A DNA stretch of 20,542 nucleotides, from positions 1-20,542 of the forward strand of contig JBGTIS010000227.1 of the NCBI GenBank assembly GCA_041745535.1, written 5' to 3'. A program made the translations under genes and the position numbers. Numbering within the stretch: position 1 is the stretch's first letter; each line of letters opens with the position of its first letter. Positions 9,040-17,160 of this stretch are shown here, piece after piece. The stretch comes from JBGTIS01 sp041745535 (GTDB lineage Bacteria > Bacteroidota > Bacteroidia > Cytophagales > Cyclobacteriaceae). A model generated the notes under the pieces. It ran no database searches. It had not been told where the DNA came from and saw only the letters and a list, made by a program, of their open reading frames with translations.

Positions 9040-10389
9040 TTAAATGGTAGCCTTTTTTTCTTTGGATTGATTTACAAACTTCTTATATATTACCAAATCG
9101 GAGGTGAGTTTGTTGGTTAGTGCGCCAAATAATTGTGCTAACGATAAAGTAACGGCATTCATTCCAAGTAAAGCCGCTATGCCCAAATACAAATAAGACA
9201 AGCTTTTTGATACATTCAGCCTTTTTAATTGATTCATGGTTACAGTTAGCGGAAAAATTACCAGACTTGGAAATATCACTACGGCCATAGCTAGCTGAAT
9301 GTATAAATTTGGAAGTGCTTCCAGGTATTCAGACTTGGCATACAATAAAATAAAAGGTTTAGCCAGAAAGAAAACTGTCGCAAAAAACAAGATGGCAATT
9401 ACCACATTTACCCTGAAAAAGCGCTTAATCAACTGATTCAACTTGCCGTACTTACCATGCGCATATAAAGAATGTACCTCGGGTGTTACAGCTGTTTGTA
9501 TGTTCTTTTGGAGTTGATCTAATGGCTTTAGTATTTTTTGTGCCAGTCCGTAAAGGGCCACCTGCGTTGGCGTTGAAAGAATTCCCAACAAAAAAGGGCC
9601 ACCTGTTTCAGCGAGCTTTAAGTAACCTGCCAAATTCGACTGATAAAACATGCTTCTTACTTCCTTCTTGTAAGGGCTTAAGCTTTCAATATCGCTGCGA
9701 ATGCGCTTAAAAGAAGGTTTTAATGTTTTAATTATTTTAAAAGCACTAATCAGCGGCAATATCCGGCTCATCAGGGTACTGATGGCGGTAGAAATAATGA
9801 CTAACTCCATACTCAAGGTACCTAATGTATACCAGGCTATTACAATAATGAGCATATCCAATATGGCCGATGTTACCTGAGGGATGACAATATTTGAAAA
9901 TTGGTCGTTTACCCTGAGAATTGATGTGTAAAAGCCAAAAAAAGTTGAAACAAAAGCAGTAACAGAGTAGATTTTGATCAGGTTTGTTAATTCCGGATCT
10001 TCATAAAAGGTATTCGCCACCCAATCGGCAGAAAAGAAAAGACCAAAACCAACTAAAAGCCCCAGCATTAAGCAGGCGGCAAAACAAATCCAGATAATTC
10101 CCAGTAATTCCCTTTTTTTATTTTCCTTTCTGAAAATAGGGTAATAGCGGAAAAGAATATCCTGTACTCTAATTTCCAGGAATGTGATAATGAAATTAAA
10201 AAGTGTGATAATAATTAACACTTTTCCGTAATTAACTACGCTCAGGTTTTTAGTTAAAAAGCTTACCCGAACTAACGATATTACCATAGCTGCCATAGTT
10301 CCGGCAAAACTGATGGACATATTTTTAAAAATCCTTCGATACAGATTTGATTGAAGTAAGCGGTCTTTAAGCTTTAATAAAAATTTCAT
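9040..10389 (-). CDS. Wzx-like polysaccharide flippase (MOP superfamily)
   Basis: A 449-residue multi-pass membrane protein with about twelve hydrophobic segments spread evenly along its length, as in the polysaccharide transporter branch of the MOP flippase superfamily. Typical features are the N-terminal NMSISFAGTMAAMVISLVR (23-41), with a positively charged lead, and NYGKVLIIITLFN (57-69), which corresponds to the G-x-Y/G patch of the family. A central charged stretch is followed by YGLAQKILKPLDQLQ (about 283-297). It should translocate the undecaprenyl-linked repeat unit across the inner membrane. The proteins of this family are poorly conserved in sequence, so the call rests on length, topology and location in the operon next to a polymerase-like gene. 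The gap to the first gene of the locus is 86 bases, the largest inside the cluster, and I see no convincing promoter in it. Confidence 0.85.
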   Translation of the reverse strand: MKFLLKLKDRLLQSNLYRRIFKNMSISFAGTMAAMVISLVRVSFLTKNLSVVNYGKVLIIITLFNFIITFLEIRVQDILFRYYPIFRKENKKRELLGIIWICFAACLMLGLLVGFGLFFSADWVANTFYEDPELTNLIKIYSVTAFVSTFFGFYTSILRVNDQFSNIVIPQVTSAILDMLIIVIAWYTLGTLSMELVIISTAISTLMSRILPLISAFKIIKTLKPSFKRIRSDIESLSPYKKEVRSMFYQSNLAGYLKLAETGGPFLLGILSTPTQVALYGLAQKILKPLDQLQKNIQTAVTPEVHSLYAHGKYGKLNQLIKRFFRVNVVIAILFFATVFFLAKPFILLYAKSEYLEALPNLYIQLAMAVVIFPSLVIFPLTVTMNQLKRLNVSKSLSYLYLGIAALLGMNAVTLSLAQLFGALTNKLTSDLVIYKKFVNQSKEKKATI

Positions 10390-10475
10390 GTACTCTTCTA
10401 AATAGAGTTAAAGATGATCAAAGAGAGAGCAATATTATAACCAAGTTTTAAAAATTAAAAAAACAGCATGAACTA

Positions 10476-11339
10476 CTACATATAACCCAATTGTAATAAA
10501 AGATCTTTTGTAGTATTTTGTAATATCGCTTTTTGAGATTCTGGTAATTTCTTCCATTTGCCATTCATATCCTTTAAGGATGATGGCAATAAATTCTCAA
10601 ACTCATCCGATCGTTTCAATTCGCAAAAATCAACAATATTATTCATTGTATTTTTAACATCAGTAATAAAATTTTCGTATTTTATTTCAATATATCTGTC
10701 GCCAAACAAATGTCGGTGGTTTAATATCTCTTCTACATCCCGCTGCCATTGTAAAGCGCACAATTCAATAGGATCATTCCCCATTTCTTTCCACTTTGGA
10801 GGTTTATAACCTAACCACCAGATATAAATATTATTCCACCAGAAGATATTCTGTAAAGAATTGGCTACAGCTCTTCCATCTCTGATGATATGAATGTAAT
10901 ACGCATCCGGAAACATTTTATGAATCATTCTGATTCTCTGATTGTTAGCCGTTTGCTTACTGATAAAACGTTTTTTTCCTGTGTATTTTAAATGAAACCT
11001 GATCTGGCTTTTCAATCGGTATTCCATTTCAGCAGTCAGATCCTCTTCTGTAGTTTTAATATCATCTCTGAACTTACAGTAGGAATGATAAATATTTTCA
11101 GCCTCCATAGGTTTTAGCACATAAGGCGACTTCGAATGCATCATTTTAAATTTAAGCTGCTTTCCTAAGCCAGGCACTTCCAGCAACCTGTGCCCCATTG
11201 CCAAAAGAGGAAATTCCGGGAGTTTGTTCGTATAATTCGAAAACCAGCAAAGTTCAGGATGTGTGGCAATCAGGTTATAGAAAATTGTGGTGCCTGACCT
11301 GCCTGAACCTACAATGAAAATTGGTTTTTTGATTTCCAT
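10476..11339 (-). CDS. PAPS-dependent sulfotransferase-fold protein, first gene of the locus
   Basis: A 287-residue sulfotransferase-family protein of the Sulfotransfer_3 / tyrosylprotein-sulfotransferase-like style. The PAPS loop is FIVGSGRSGTT (8-18), with the SGRSGTT form common in this group. FISKQTANN (125-133) supplies the conserved lysine (Lys128). The 3'-phosphate site is HIIRDGRAVANSL (150-162, Arg153 and Ser161). A tryptophan-rich stretch, FWWNNIYIWWLGYKPPKW (166-183), follows and may form part of the acceptor cleft. YENF is at 221-224. There is no signal peptide, so action in the cytoplasm is expected. It is the first gene of the minus-strand transcript; the promoter should lie in the 500-base gap to its right. 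ATG at 11339 is placed right before the first beta strand. Substrate is inferred from the operon. Confidence 0.85.
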   Translation of the reverse strand: MEIKKPIFIVGSGRSGTTIFYNLIATHPELCWFSNYTNKLPEFPLLAMGHRLLEVPGLGKQLKFKMMHSKSPYVLKPMEAENIYHSYCKFRDDIKTTEEDLTAEMEYRLKSQIRFHLKYTGKKRFISKQTANNQRIRMIHKMFPDAYYIHIIRDGRAVANSLQNIFWWNNIYIWWLGYKPPKWKEMGNDPIELCALQWQRDVEEILNHRHLFGDRYIEIKYENFITDVKNTMNNIVDFCELKRSDEFENLLPSSLKDMNGKWKKLPESQKAILQNTTKDLLLQLGYM

Positions 11340-11655
11340 AAACTTCCTGACTTTTTTTATCCTAATTACACTTTATTTCTGAAATACTACTGTACAATAT
11401 TGAGGTGCTTTATATGATGTACTTTATTTACAAACTTTAGTAATAAAATATAATTTCTAACAAAAATATTGATTTTTATATTAATAAAAAAATAATAATT
11501 ATAATTATTTTAATGAAATGTTCAAATGGCTTGATATAAAAGTGTCGCGTACTATTTAATACTGAAATAAAAGCAGCAAAAACCCTTATAAAGTGCTTGG
11601 GCAATCATTTCTTAAAGAATTTGACTATTCACCGGCATTTTTTGTTCGGTTTTAG

Positions 11656-11815
11656 TAGTTATCAAGAATGGATAACAATTACCTTTGCGGGTATAATTTA
11701 TAGATTGGCTTTACCACAAATAATTTAAAAAAATACAATTAGTTATCCCTTTCCCATAAAATCCGTACATGCCCTAAAAGTGTAAGTATTAAAACTTTTT
11801 ATTTAAGCTGATAAC
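11656..11815. repeat. Four GTTATC/GATAAC sites upstream of gcvP
   Basis: The hexamer GTTATC or its complement occurs at 11658-11663 (+), 11671-11676 (-), 11742-11747 (+) and 11810-11815 (-). The two plus-oriented copies share the longer word TAGTTATC (11656-11663 and 11740-11747). Two copies form an inverted repeat. By rough composition, well under one copy would be expected in 160 bases, so the cluster may be a set of transcription-factor sites. No known factor is assigned. Confidence 0.35.
11658..11687 (+). promoter_or_regulatory. Candidate gcvP promoter with an inverted repeat
   Basis: TACCTTTG at 11680-11687 is a perfect match to the Bacteroidota -7 consensus TAnnTTTG. Transcription would start near 11693 and give a leader of about 145 bases. 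No clear TTTG is present at the expected -33 position, which lowers confidence. Immediately upstream, an inverted repeat GTTATC-N7-GATAAC (11658-11663 and 11671-11676) would sit in the spacer of this promoter, a typical place for an operator. Confidence 0.35.
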
Positions 11816-11839
11816 GTTTAAGACTCAAAGGATTAATAG

Positions 11840-14752
11840 ATGAAAATTGATATAAATAAAAGAGAGAAATTCGAAAACAGACATAATTCACCCGATGAGT
11901 TTCAGGTGAAAACCATGCTTGAAAAAATCGGGGCAGATACCATTGATACCCTTATCGATCAAACTATTCCCCGGTCTATCAGACTTCAGCACGAACTGAA
12001 TTTGCCTGAAGGAAAATCAGAGTTCAGATTTTTACAGGATTTTAAACACCTGCTTCAAAAGAATAAATTATTCAAATCTTATATTGGCTTGGGCTACTAT
12101 AACTGTATTGTACCAGCCGTTATTCAAAGAAATATTCTGGAAAATCCGGGATGGTATACAGCCTATACGCCTTATCAGGCTGAAATTGCTCAGGGAAGGT
12201 TGGAGGCATTAATTAATTTTCAAACCCTGGTTACCGATTTAACCGGAATGGAAATCGCCAATGCCTCTTTGCTTGACGAAGGTACCGCGGCCGCGGAGGC
12301 CATGTCCATGCTATCCGGACTAAGAAAAGGGTCTAAAAGAAACGCCGATGTATTTTTTGTAGATCAGCATACTTTTCCTCAAACTATAGATTTACTTAAG
12401 ACCCGTGCCGCACCGGTAGGTATCCGGTTAAAAATCGGCGATATCAACGAAATTGACCTCAACGATCCAGAACTTTTTGGTGCATTGGTACAATATCCAA
12501 ATGCCAATGGTGATATCAGTGACTATACAGCTATTATTGAAACTGCCCACGAAAAGGATATTTTAGTAGCTTTCGCCGCTGATCTGCTGAGTTTAACCCT
12601 GTTAACCCCTCCCGGCGAAATGGGTGCTGATGTAGTGGTAGGTACTACCCAACGACTGGGCATTCCTATGGGTTTTGGAGGTCCTCATGCTGCCTATTTC
12701 GCGACCCGCGAAGCATACAAAAGGCAAATTCCGGGTCGTATTATCGGTGTGTCTGTAGATGCTCAAGGAAAAAACGGATACCGGATGGCATTACAAACCC
12801 GCGAACAACATATTCGGCGCGATAAGGCCACTTCCAATATTTGTACAGCACAGGTGTTGTTAGCCGTAATGGCTGGCATGTATGCTGTTTATCATGGGCC
12901 GAAAGGTTTGAAAAATATTGCTCTGAAAATCCATGGACTTACCAAATTGCTTGCCAAGGGTTTACAGGATTTAGGGTATACCGTCCAGAACCAGCAGTAT
13001 TTTGATACCCTGAAAGTTACTGTTGATATTAAGGATAAAATCAAGGCTTTGGCAGAAGAGAAGAAAATCAATTTCCGGTATTTTAATGAAAATGCCATTG
13101 GTATTTCTCTGAATGAGGTTTGCCAGTACGAAGATGTGGAAATGGTCCTCGCCATTTTCGCGGAAGCTGACAACCAGGCCGTGGATAAGCAAAAGCTAAA
13201 AAGTTATGCCGAAAACCTGAAAACCGAATGGCCGGCTGCCCTCACCAGAACGTCGGATTACCTTACGCATCCTGTCTTTCATTCGCATCATTCCGAACAT
13301 GAAATGCTGCGGTATATCAAGGAATTAGAGAATAAAGATCTTTCGCTGGTGCATTCCATGATTTCATTAGGTTCCTGTACCATGAAACTGAATGCCACTT
13401 CGGAAATGATACCGGTAACCTGGCCTGAACTTAATTTACATCCATTTGTACCCGGGCATCAAACAGAAGGTTACCAGGAAATGTTCCGAAACCTGGAAGC
13501 CTGGCTAAATGCCATTACCGGTTTTGCGGCTACTTGTTTGCAGCCTAATTCTGGTGCACAGGGCGAGTATGCCGGATTACTGGTAATTAAAGCTTATCAT
13601 GAAGACCGAAACCAGGGGCACAGAAATGTAGCACTTATTCCTACTTCGGCGCATGGGACCAATCCCGCCAGTGCCGTAATGGCCGGAATGAAAGTAGTAC
13701 TGATAAACTGCGATGAAAGAGGCAATATAGACCTGGAAGACCTTAAAGTAAAGGCTGCCCAACATGCCGATCATCTGGCTGCACTCATGGTTACCTATCC
13801 TTCTACGCATGGAGTTTTTGAGGAAGAAATTCAGGAAATCTGTGCTGTTATTCATGAAAATGGCGGTCAGGTGTATATGGATGGCGCTAATATGAATGCC
13901 CAGGTAGGTTTAACCAGCCCGGCTAATATTGGTGCCGATGTATGCCACTTAAATCTCCATAAAACCTTTTGTATTCCTCACGGGGGTGGTGGGCCAGGTA
14001 TGGGGCCTATCTGTGTAGCTGAGAATCTGGCTTCTTATTTACCCGGTAATCCACTCGTGCAATCGGGCGGCGACAAAGCGATTTCCGCTGTTTCCGCAGC
14101 ACCCTGGGGAAGTGCCAGCATTCTTGCCATTCCGTATGCTTATATTGCCATGATGGGCGGCGAAGGGTTAAAACATGCTACCCAAATCGCCATTCTGAAT
14201 GCTAATTATATCAAAGAAAGGCTAAAAGGCCATTATAAGGTATTGTATACCGGAAAAAACAACCGCAGCGCACACGAAATGATTATTGATTGTCGCATGT
14301 TCAAAGCAGTTGGGGTAGAGGTAGTTGATATCGCGAAAAGACTGATGGATTATGGTTTTCATGCTCCTACGGTTTCTTTCCCTGTACCCGGTACCATGAT
14401 GATTGAACCCACTGAAAGTGAGTCGCTGCCTGAACTGGATCGGTTTTGCGATGCCCTGATCAGTATCCGGAAAGAAATTCAGGAAATTGAAGCGGGTGAA
14501 GCTGATCGCCAGCAGAATGTATTGAAAAACGCGCCTCATACGGCTGAGGTTGCACTTTCTGGCAACTGGGATTATCCTTATAGCCGTGAAAAAGCTGTGT
14601 TCCCACTGCCATTTGTTAAAGCTAAAAAATTCTGGCCCTCAGTAGGGCGTATCGATGATGCGTATGGCGACCGGAACCTAATGTGCAGTTGCATTCCTGT
14701 TGATGCATATGAAAATGAAGCACAACAGGTAAAAGATGTGGTTAATCAATAG
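11840..14752 (+). CDS. gcvP: Glycine dehydrogenase (decarboxylating), glycine cleavage P-protein
   Basis: A 970-residue, full-length, single-chain P-protein of the glycine cleavage system. It uses PLP to decarboxylate glycine and passes the aminomethyl group to lipoylated GcvH, feeding one-carbon units to tetrahydrofolate. The N-terminal half (about 20-445) is the inactive-like PLP-fold domain and the C-terminal half (about 455-950) is catalytic. The PLP lysine is Lys708 in HLNLHKTF, followed by the glycine-rich HGGGGPGMGP (714-723). The inter-domain stretch HPVFHSHHSEHEMLRY and LGSCTMKLNATSEM are strongly conserved in P-proteins. Start ATG at 11840 is preceded by AAAGGA (11827-11832), a rare Shine-Dalgarno-like match in this window. 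gcvT and gcvH are not adjacent. Base composition is higher in G+C than the neighbouring locus (13501-13560 counts 29 in 60). Confidence 0.98.
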   Translation: MKIDINKREKFENRHNSPDEFQVKTMLEKIGADTIDTLIDQTIPRSIRLQHELNLPEGKSEFRFLQDFKHLLQKNKLFKSYIGLGYYNCIVPAVIQRNILENPGWYTAYTPYQAEIAQGRLEALINFQTLVTDLTGMEIANASLLDEGTAAAEAMSMLSGLRKGSKRNADVFFVDQHTFPQTIDLLKTRAAPVGIRLKIGDINEIDLNDPELFGALVQYPNANGDISDYTAIIETAHEKDILVAFAADLLSLTLLTPPGEMGADVVVGTTQRLGIPMGFGGPHAAYFATREAYKRQIPGRIIGVSVDAQGKNGYRMALQTREQHIRRDKATSNICTAQVLLAVMAGMYAVYHGPKGLKNIALKIHGLTKLLAKGLQDLGYTVQNQQYFDTLKVTVDIKDKIKALAEEKKINFRYFNENAIGISLNEVCQYEDVEMVLAIFAEADNQAVDKQKLKSYAENLKTEWPAALTRTSDYLTHPVFHSHHSEHEMLRYIKELENKDLSLVHSMISLGSCTMKLNATSEMIPVTWPELNLHPFVPGHQTEGYQEMFRNLEAWLNAITGFAATCLQPNSGAQGEYAGLLVIKAYHEDRNQGHRNVALIPTSAHGTNPASAVMAGMKVVLINCDERGNIDLEDLKVKAAQHADHLAALMVTYPSTHGVFEEEIQEICAVIHENGGQVYMDGANMNAQVGLTSPANIGADVCHLNLHKTFCIPHGGGGPGMGPICVAENLASYLPGNPLVQSGGDKAISAVSAAPWGSASILAIPYAYIAMMGGEGLKHATQIAILNANYIKERLKGHYKVLYTGKNNRSAHEMIIDCRMFKAVGVEVVDIAKRLMDYGFHAPTVSFPVPGTMMIEPTESESLPELDRFCDALISIRKEIQEIEAGEADRQQNVLKNAPHTAEVALSGNWDYPYSREKAVFPLPFVKAKKFWPSVGRIDDAYGDRNLMCSCIPVDAYENEAQQVKDVVNQ

Positions 14753-14762
14753 TTAGTAAAGT

Positions 14763-15614
14763 TTAATTGGGCGGTGCCGATGAAGTGTGAGGGCGCTTCA
14801 TTTTAAAAAAGTTACTGAAAAACAGCACCTGATACTGAATGGCATTGTCCCAGTAAGCCCAGTTGTGGGTGCCTGGTCTTTCCGTATAATCGTGGGGTAT
14901 ATGATTTTGTAATAATTTCTGATGCAGATTGCGATTGATTTCTATAAAAAAGTCATCTACCCCACAATCAATAATCAGTGCAAGGCTATCGAGTTGTATC
15001 TGATCCATCATATTTATCACTGAAAGCGAATCCCAACGCAGGGGATGGTCTTCATATTTCCCAAGTTTCTGTGCTATTTCCCAGCCATGAATATTGTAAG
15101 TTAAATTAACGCCGCCACTCATGCTGCCGGCTGCTCCAAAAACATCCTGATGTCTGATTCCTAAAAACAGACCGCCATGGCCACCCATGCTCAGGCCTGT
15201 AATGGCCCTGCCATTTCTGCTTTTAATAGTTTTATAATGATTATCAATCCAGCTTACCACATCGTTTACCACATAAGTTTCAAACTGACTACCCGGATCT
15301 ACCGGACTATCAATATACCAGCTGTTATAACCTCCATCCGGAGAAACCACAATTATCTGGTGCTGATCTGCCAATTCGGTTATGTGTGGCGCTTTTTTGT
15401 ACCAGTCTGAATAATTTCCACTATACCCATGTAAGAGGTATAAAACAGGAAAGTCATTTTCAGATGTAGCATAACGGTCAGGAACCATTACCAAAGCCGC
15501 GATTTCGCGATTCATTTTTTCACTGAAAATCATCACCGTATCAATCTGCACAGCTTCAACAGAAAAGGTGATGATAAAAAAGGAAATGAAAGTGAAAATT
15601 CGTATAGTTCTCAT
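14763..15614 (-). CDS. Secreted esterase of the esterase D / CE1-like alpha/beta-hydrolase family
   Basis: A 283-residue alpha/beta hydrolase of the putative-esterase family (PF00756-like), which includes S-formylglutathione hydrolase, feruloyl and acetyl-xylan esterases and mycolyltransferases. The N terminus (RTIRIFTFISFFIITFSVEA) is a signal peptide, so it acts in the periplasm or outside. The core shows YLLHGYSGNYSDWY (59-72, oxyanion region), the nucleophile elbow GLSMGGHGG with Ser142, DCGVDDFF (216-223) holding the acid residue (Asp220 or Asp221), and PGTHNWAYW with His250. Thus the triad looks complete. The exported location argues against a formaldehyde-detoxifying role and for cleaving esters on glycans or other external compounds. 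It is the last gene of a three-gene operon, 3 bases after the methyltransferase. Its stop is 10 bases from that of gcvP. Confidence 0.88.
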   Translation of the reverse strand: MRTIRIFTFISFFIITFSVEAVQIDTVMIFSEKMNREIAALVMVPDRYATSENDFPVLYLLHGYSGNYSDWYKKAPHITELADQHQIIVVSPDGGYNSWYIDSPVDPGSQFETYVVNDVVSWIDNHYKTIKSRNGRAITGLSMGGHGGLFLGIRHQDVFGAAGSMSGGVNLTYNIHGWEIAQKLGKYEDHPLRWDSLSVINMMDQIQLDSLALIIDCGVDDFFIEINRNLHQKLLQNHIPHDYTERPGTHNWAYWDNAIQYQVLFFSNFFKMKRPHTSSAPPN

Positions 15615-15617
15615 GTC

Positions 15618-16352
15618 TTAAATTTTGCCGGTTTTCAAAAATACCGGGAAAGTAACCGTTTTATTTTCCTCTGTTTCCCACAGGCTTTTTAATTCATCCG
15701 CGATCAACTCCACCGGATTTTTATTATTTATCTGTATGTATTTCTGAACGCTTGACCAGGTATTTAGAAATCCAATCAAGCGAGCAATGGTCCAGGTATC
15801 GCGTATGGCGAATTTACTGGTATGTATTTCTGAAAAAGGAAATGGTATACTTTCCAGCTGATTGTTGATATGTTCTCTTTCCGGATCCCAATAGCTCCCC
15901 ATAATATCTTCATAAAAATGATAAATAACCGGATCAATTTTAGCATCAATTTGTAACAAACCATATCCCCAGATGGCCAGAGTAGCGCCTGGCTTTGCCA
16001 CCCGAACTACTTCCTTGTTAAACAAATCAAAATTGAACCAGTGAACAGCCTGAGCTACCGTAATTAAATCAAAAATTTGGTCAGAAAAAGGCGTTTGTTC
16101 GGCAGGACAAATCTGATAAATTATGTTTTCTTTTTGAATGGCATGGCTTAGCTGAGCCTTGCTGATATCGGTGGCATATACTTTTTCAAAATAGTTAGCC
16201 AACCTACCGGCTACCTGCCCATTACCTGTACCACAATCCCAGGCCAGTTTTCTTTGCGGAACAGGCTTAAGAATAAAATCATAAAGTTCTTTCGGATATA
16301 CCGGGCGGAATTTTTTATATAAATCGGCCTGTCTGGAAAAATTGTCTTTCAC
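15618..16352 (-). CDS. Class I SAM-dependent methyltransferase
   Basis: A 244-residue methyltransferase with the Methyltransf_11-type Rossmann core. Motif I is LAWDCGTGNGQVAG (35-48), followed by the acidic strand-end YATDIS (58-63). AQAVHWFNFDLF (around 95-106) and VAKPGATLAIWGYG (around 113-126) correspond to motifs II-III. The N-terminal FSRQADLYKKFRPVYPKELYDF is typical for this widespread group of small methyltransferases, which resemble UbiE/TAM-like enzymes but have unknown substrates in most bacteria. The start is GTG at 16352. No ATG is available between it and the in-frame stop at 16371-16373, which is also the stop of the upstream gene. No signal peptide. It lies 18 bases after the DinB-like gene and 3 bases before the esterase, so the three are almost certainly co-transcribed. 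Product chemistry is not predictable. Confidence 0.85.
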   Translation of the reverse strand: MKDNFSRQADLYKKFRPVYPKELYDFILKPVPQRKLAWDCGTGNGQVAGRLANYFEKVYATDISKAQLSHAIQKENIIYQICPAEQTPFSDQIFDLITVAQAVHWFNFDLFNKEVVRVAKPGATLAIWGYGLLQIDAKIDPVIYHFYEDIMGSYWDPEREHINNQLESIPFPFSEIHTSKFAIRDTWTIARLIGFLNTWSSVQKYIQINNKNPVELIADELKSLWETEENKTVTFPVFLKTGKI

Positions 16353-16370
16353 AAAAGTATGAGTTAATAG

Positions 16371-16907
16371 TTACCAGCCTACATATTTAGGCGGAGCGAT
16401 CCCTTTTAGTCGCAGGTACATGATGGCCTGAGCCCGGTGATGTGTGAGGTGGTCGCGCATCAGGTAGAAAATATACTCTTTGTTAATATGCTCACCATTA
16501 AATTCTATGGGATCTTCCAGTTGACTATCCGGAAAGTTTTTCACCGTTTGTGTTATGTAAGAAAAAGCTTCCTTAAGCTGATTCAGAATTTCTGCTTTAG
16601 ACTTTCCGGTGGCTGAAATATCATGCGATGGATTTTTTTCATTCAGAATAAAAGTATTGTTCAACCAAAATAAATTACCCACCAGGTGCATCATTTGCTC
16701 ACCAAAAGAAAATACTTCCGGAGTTGGTTTAAAATCATATTCTTCTTCGGGCATGGCCGCTGCCACAGCCAGCAAATATCCTTCGGCCCGTTGCCACACA
16801 GGAGTAAACTTTTCGGCAAAATGGCTGGTGGTCTCCTCAGACTGACACAAGCCAGCATGGCAGACCGCCATGAACATTACTATGGACAACCCAAAAATTT
16901 TATTCAT
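16371..16907 (-). CDS. Secreted DinB-fold protein (DinB_2 / YfiT-like)
   Basis: A 178-residue protein with a cleavable-looking signal peptide (hydrophobic stretch FGLSIVMFMAVCHAGLCQ, residues 5-22) followed by a DinB-type four-helix bundle. The metal-site histidines are in place: His74 in QMMHLVGN and the HxxxH pair His153 and His157 in RDHLTHHRAQ. These proteins bind Ni or Zn and are related to thiol-dependent transferases such as bacillithiol or mycothiol S-transferases, but most Bacteroidota members are uncharacterised. Export is unusual compared with the cytosolic DinB/YfiT examples and suggests a periplasmic role. The second residue of the mature protein cannot be fixed; a lipoprotein is possible, as Cys16 and Cys21 both lie near the end of the hydrophobic stretch. 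It is the first gene of the DinB-methyltransferase-esterase operon. Confidence 0.85.
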   Translation of the reverse strand: MNKIFGLSIVMFMAVCHAGLCQSEETTSHFAEKFTPVWQRAEGYLLAVAAAMPEEEYDFKPTPEVFSFGEQMMHLVGNLFWLNNTFILNEKNPSHDISATGKSKAEILNQLKEAFSYITQTVKNFPDSQLEDPIEFNGEHINKEYIFYLMRDHLTHHRAQAIMYLRLKGIAPPKYVGW

Positions 16908-17160
16908 AATAGTAAGTGTTATTAGCAGGTTCTAATTTAGCAATTTTTATTCAGGTGGCAGACATATTAATTCTATTTGCGACCAGCCCTGGTTATTCTA
17001 CATTAATCAAAGTAATTTCAGGAAAATAAAAAATCCTATTATCAAAGAATCTTTTGGAATTAATTTTACTTTGGCTCATACATTTATTTGTTTTCTTATT
17101 TATAAAAATTAATTTTCGTTCCCCAATTACAATCACTATCAGCAACAAACCTTTACGAAT

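Larger units (their letters stand above)
11340..11839. other. 500-base AT-rich intergenic region between divergent transcripts
   Basis: This is the only gene-free stretch over 300 bases. It separates the polysaccharide locus (leftward) from gcvP (rightward), so it should carry promoters for both. I see no credible short gene. The part at about 11440-11520 is extremely AT-rich and includes a perfect 16-base palindrome, AATAATTATAATTATT, at 11494-11509. For leftward transcription the only TAnnTTTG-like match I find is the complement of 11461-11468 (TATTTTTG), in sequence where chance matches are easy and without a matching upstream element. There is no sign of a glycine riboswitch before gcvP. 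Confidence 0.7.

Noticed and set aside
10390..10475. Internal promoter or terminator in the largest gap inside the polysaccharide locus
   Set aside because: Only a 5-bp hairpin (10392-10408) with no T run and no TAnnTTTG match on the minus strand; the gap is therefore left as simple spacer.
61..11339. Mobile element or genomic island borders around the polysaccharide locus
   Set aside because: Composition is more AT-rich than gcvP, but no transposase, integrase, tRNA or flanking direct repeat is visible, so transfer is not claimed.
11670..11680. GGATAACAATT, identical to half of the E. coli lac operator
   Set aside because: The opposite arm is 7 bases away rather than forming the compact symmetric operator, and no LacI-type gene is in view. 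Most likely coincidence, though the hexamer is kept as part of the repeated-site finding.
11690..11839. Possible glycine riboswitch before gcvP
   Set aside because: I found none of the conserved aptamer core elements or paired stems in the leader.
12892..13192. Open reading frames opposite gcvP, and similar ones opposite other genes (for example 1245-1550, 14222-14539 and 18121-18363)
   Set aside because: They lie fully inside strongly supported genes, lack recognisable domains and have shadow-like amino-acid composition.
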